Shown: positions 63,373 to 64,000 of the stretch, one piece after another
Numbering within the stretch: the stretch's first letter is position 1
Layout of the letters: each line of letters opens with the position of its first letter
Assembly (NCBI RefSeq): GCF_029953635.1
Contig: NZ_CP124543.1
Span: 372,001-436,000, forward strand
Reading direction: 5' to 3'
DNA length: 64,000 bases
Source of the DNA: Halotia branconii CENA392
GTDB taxonomy: Bacteria > Cyanobacteriota > Cyanobacteriia > Cyanobacteriales > Nostocaceae
Program-made: the position numbers and the translations under genes
Notes under the pieces: generated by a model
Database searches by the model: none
What the model was told of the DNA's origin: nothing
Seen by the model: only the letters and a program-made list of their open reading frames with translations

Positions 63373-64000
63373 TTACCAATCACGGTATAGTCTTTCTGCA
63401 TAAAACATAATTTCTTCATTTGGTAATCTAATTTGGGGTTTTTGCCGAGGATATAAACTTTCAACTGCACCTGTATCTTGTTCGATAACAGTGGCTCCGG
63501 CTTGTAAAAATGAATTTTTAAACAGTAATTTCATTATAGGATTATTAAGTTTGGCATACATCAAAATAAAAGTTTTGGTGCTTTTTTCCGTTTCTGGATA
63601 AAGAACATGAGTCTGAGCAATTTCAGCAATTGGTGTTTTGGCAAAAAAAACTGTAGTTGAAGGAAAAGCGTATTCGAGCGTGTTATTAAGTTTTTTAGGA
63701 AATATACCCAAAACAGGGTTTTTGATAATTTCTTTTAATGTGTTTTTAGAGCGTTTTAATTCTTGTTCGACTTTGGCATAGTATCCTTTTTCTTCAAAAG
63801 ACGTGACATTACAATATGTGATTTTAAACATTTCTTTATGAGTACCGTTTTGGTGATTGTAGTCATAGTTAACCATTAGGTTACTTAAAAAATCACCCTG
63901 AATACTCTTTTCTCCAGTTACTCCAATTAATTCGTAGTTATCTGCAATTTTCTCATACAAATCTGGAATGGGTAATCTTGGCTCAAAGCCGCCATAAGTC
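63373..64000 (-). CDS. Rieske-type ring-hydroxylating oxygenase, C-terminal part (gene runs off the right edge)
   Basis: 209 codons, open to the window edge (upstream frame reads 'YGGFEPRLPIPDLYEKIADN'). The Rieske cluster part lies outside. The visible end 'AGATVIEQDTGAVESLYPRQ' and 'RLPNEEIMFYAERLYRDW' has the EDT/QDT...P-x-E ending of cyanobacterial oxygenase alpha subunits, with likely iron acid Asp in 'EQDTGAVE'. Aromatic or carotenoid-like substrates are possible; not determinable. Confidence 0.65.
   Translation of the reverse strand, partial: TYGGFEPRLPIPDLYEKIADNYELIGVTGEKSIQGDFLSNLMVNYDYNHQNGTHKEMFKITYCNVTSFEEKGYYAKVEQELKRSKNTLKEIIKNPVLGIFPKKLNNTLEYAFPSTTVFFAKTPIAEIAQTHVLYPETEKSTKTFILMYAKLNNPIMKLLFKNSFLQAGATVIEQDTGAVESLYPRQKPQIRLPNEEIMFYAERLYRDW

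Overview
The window is a chromosomal stretch from a filamentous, probably heterocyst-forming cyanobacterium (Nostocales type). Evidence: very frequent HIP1 octamers (GCGATCGC), AT-rich intergenic DNA with heptamer and GGGAGCAGGG-type low-complexity tracts, several families of small inverted-repeat elements, a CyaC-type multidomain adenylate cyclase, two CYP110-like cytochromes P450, an McdA/McdB-like pair beside a beta carbonic anhydrase, and cyanobacterial 'HRDxHPxN' protein kinases. The species cannot be fixed from sequence alone. Both ends cut through genes: a MASE1 sensor on the left and a Rieske-oxygenase-like gene on the right.

Layout. 0-4 kb: MASE1 protein (partial), a frameshifted Rieske/PaO oxygenase, an MlaE-type lipid permease, and a PhyH-family dioxygenase. 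5-9.7 kb: an ABC exporter with one ATPase and two tandem paralogous ABC-2 permeases. 9.65-11.08 kb: a small patch of two toxin-antitoxin modules, both toxins broken, bracketed by 26-bp direct repeats of which the left one contains the stop codon of the second permease. 11.4-12.9 kb: a stand-alone TIR-like effector candidate. 13.3-20.3 kb: a transketolase-family enzyme, CYP110, a two-subunit sodium/solute symporter, and truB. 20.6-22.2 kb: a heme-oxygenase-like di-iron protein followed by a small acidic peptide gene. 22.5-26 kb: an HTH-STAND-WD40 protein with 14 WD repeats. 27-31 kb: second CYP110, McdAB-like pair, carbonic anhydrase. 31.7-38.4 kb: housekeeping genes (DUF2256, isoaspartyl peptidase, GlmU, HD-GYP response regulator, MnmD-like methyltransferase, sulfurtransferase). 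38.4-43.6 kb: divergent outer-membrane barrel and FecR/proline-rich genes, a YqiA-like esterase, HisC. 46.9-52.1 kb: CyaC, a TonB-like protein with 16-residue repeats, tRNA-Gly(UCC). 52.7-59.6 kb: an accessory region with an intact PIN toxin pair, two paralogous FitA/VapC-type pairs with broken toxins, one intact and one nonsense-interrupted kinase, a Uma2-like gene and a 62-bp tandem array. 59.8-64 kb: EamA transporter, peptidoglycan-binding/HEAT protein, small conserved genes, and the partial oxygenase.

Most striking pattern: five VapC/PIN toxin genes are visible and four are inactivated (three by a single in-frame stop, one by loss of its 3' half), while every cognate antitoxin is open. 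A kinase and perhaps one small gene nearby carry the same kind of in-frame stop, so toxin and accessory genes appear to be decaying by point mutation while antitoxins are kept. The second theme is repeat activity: a 33-bp perfect hairpin repeated four times, several MITE-like families, and two cases where intergenic-type repeats sit in frame inside coding sequences. No CRISPR array, integrase, transposase or rRNA was seen. All functional calls are from reading the sequence; no database search was run.
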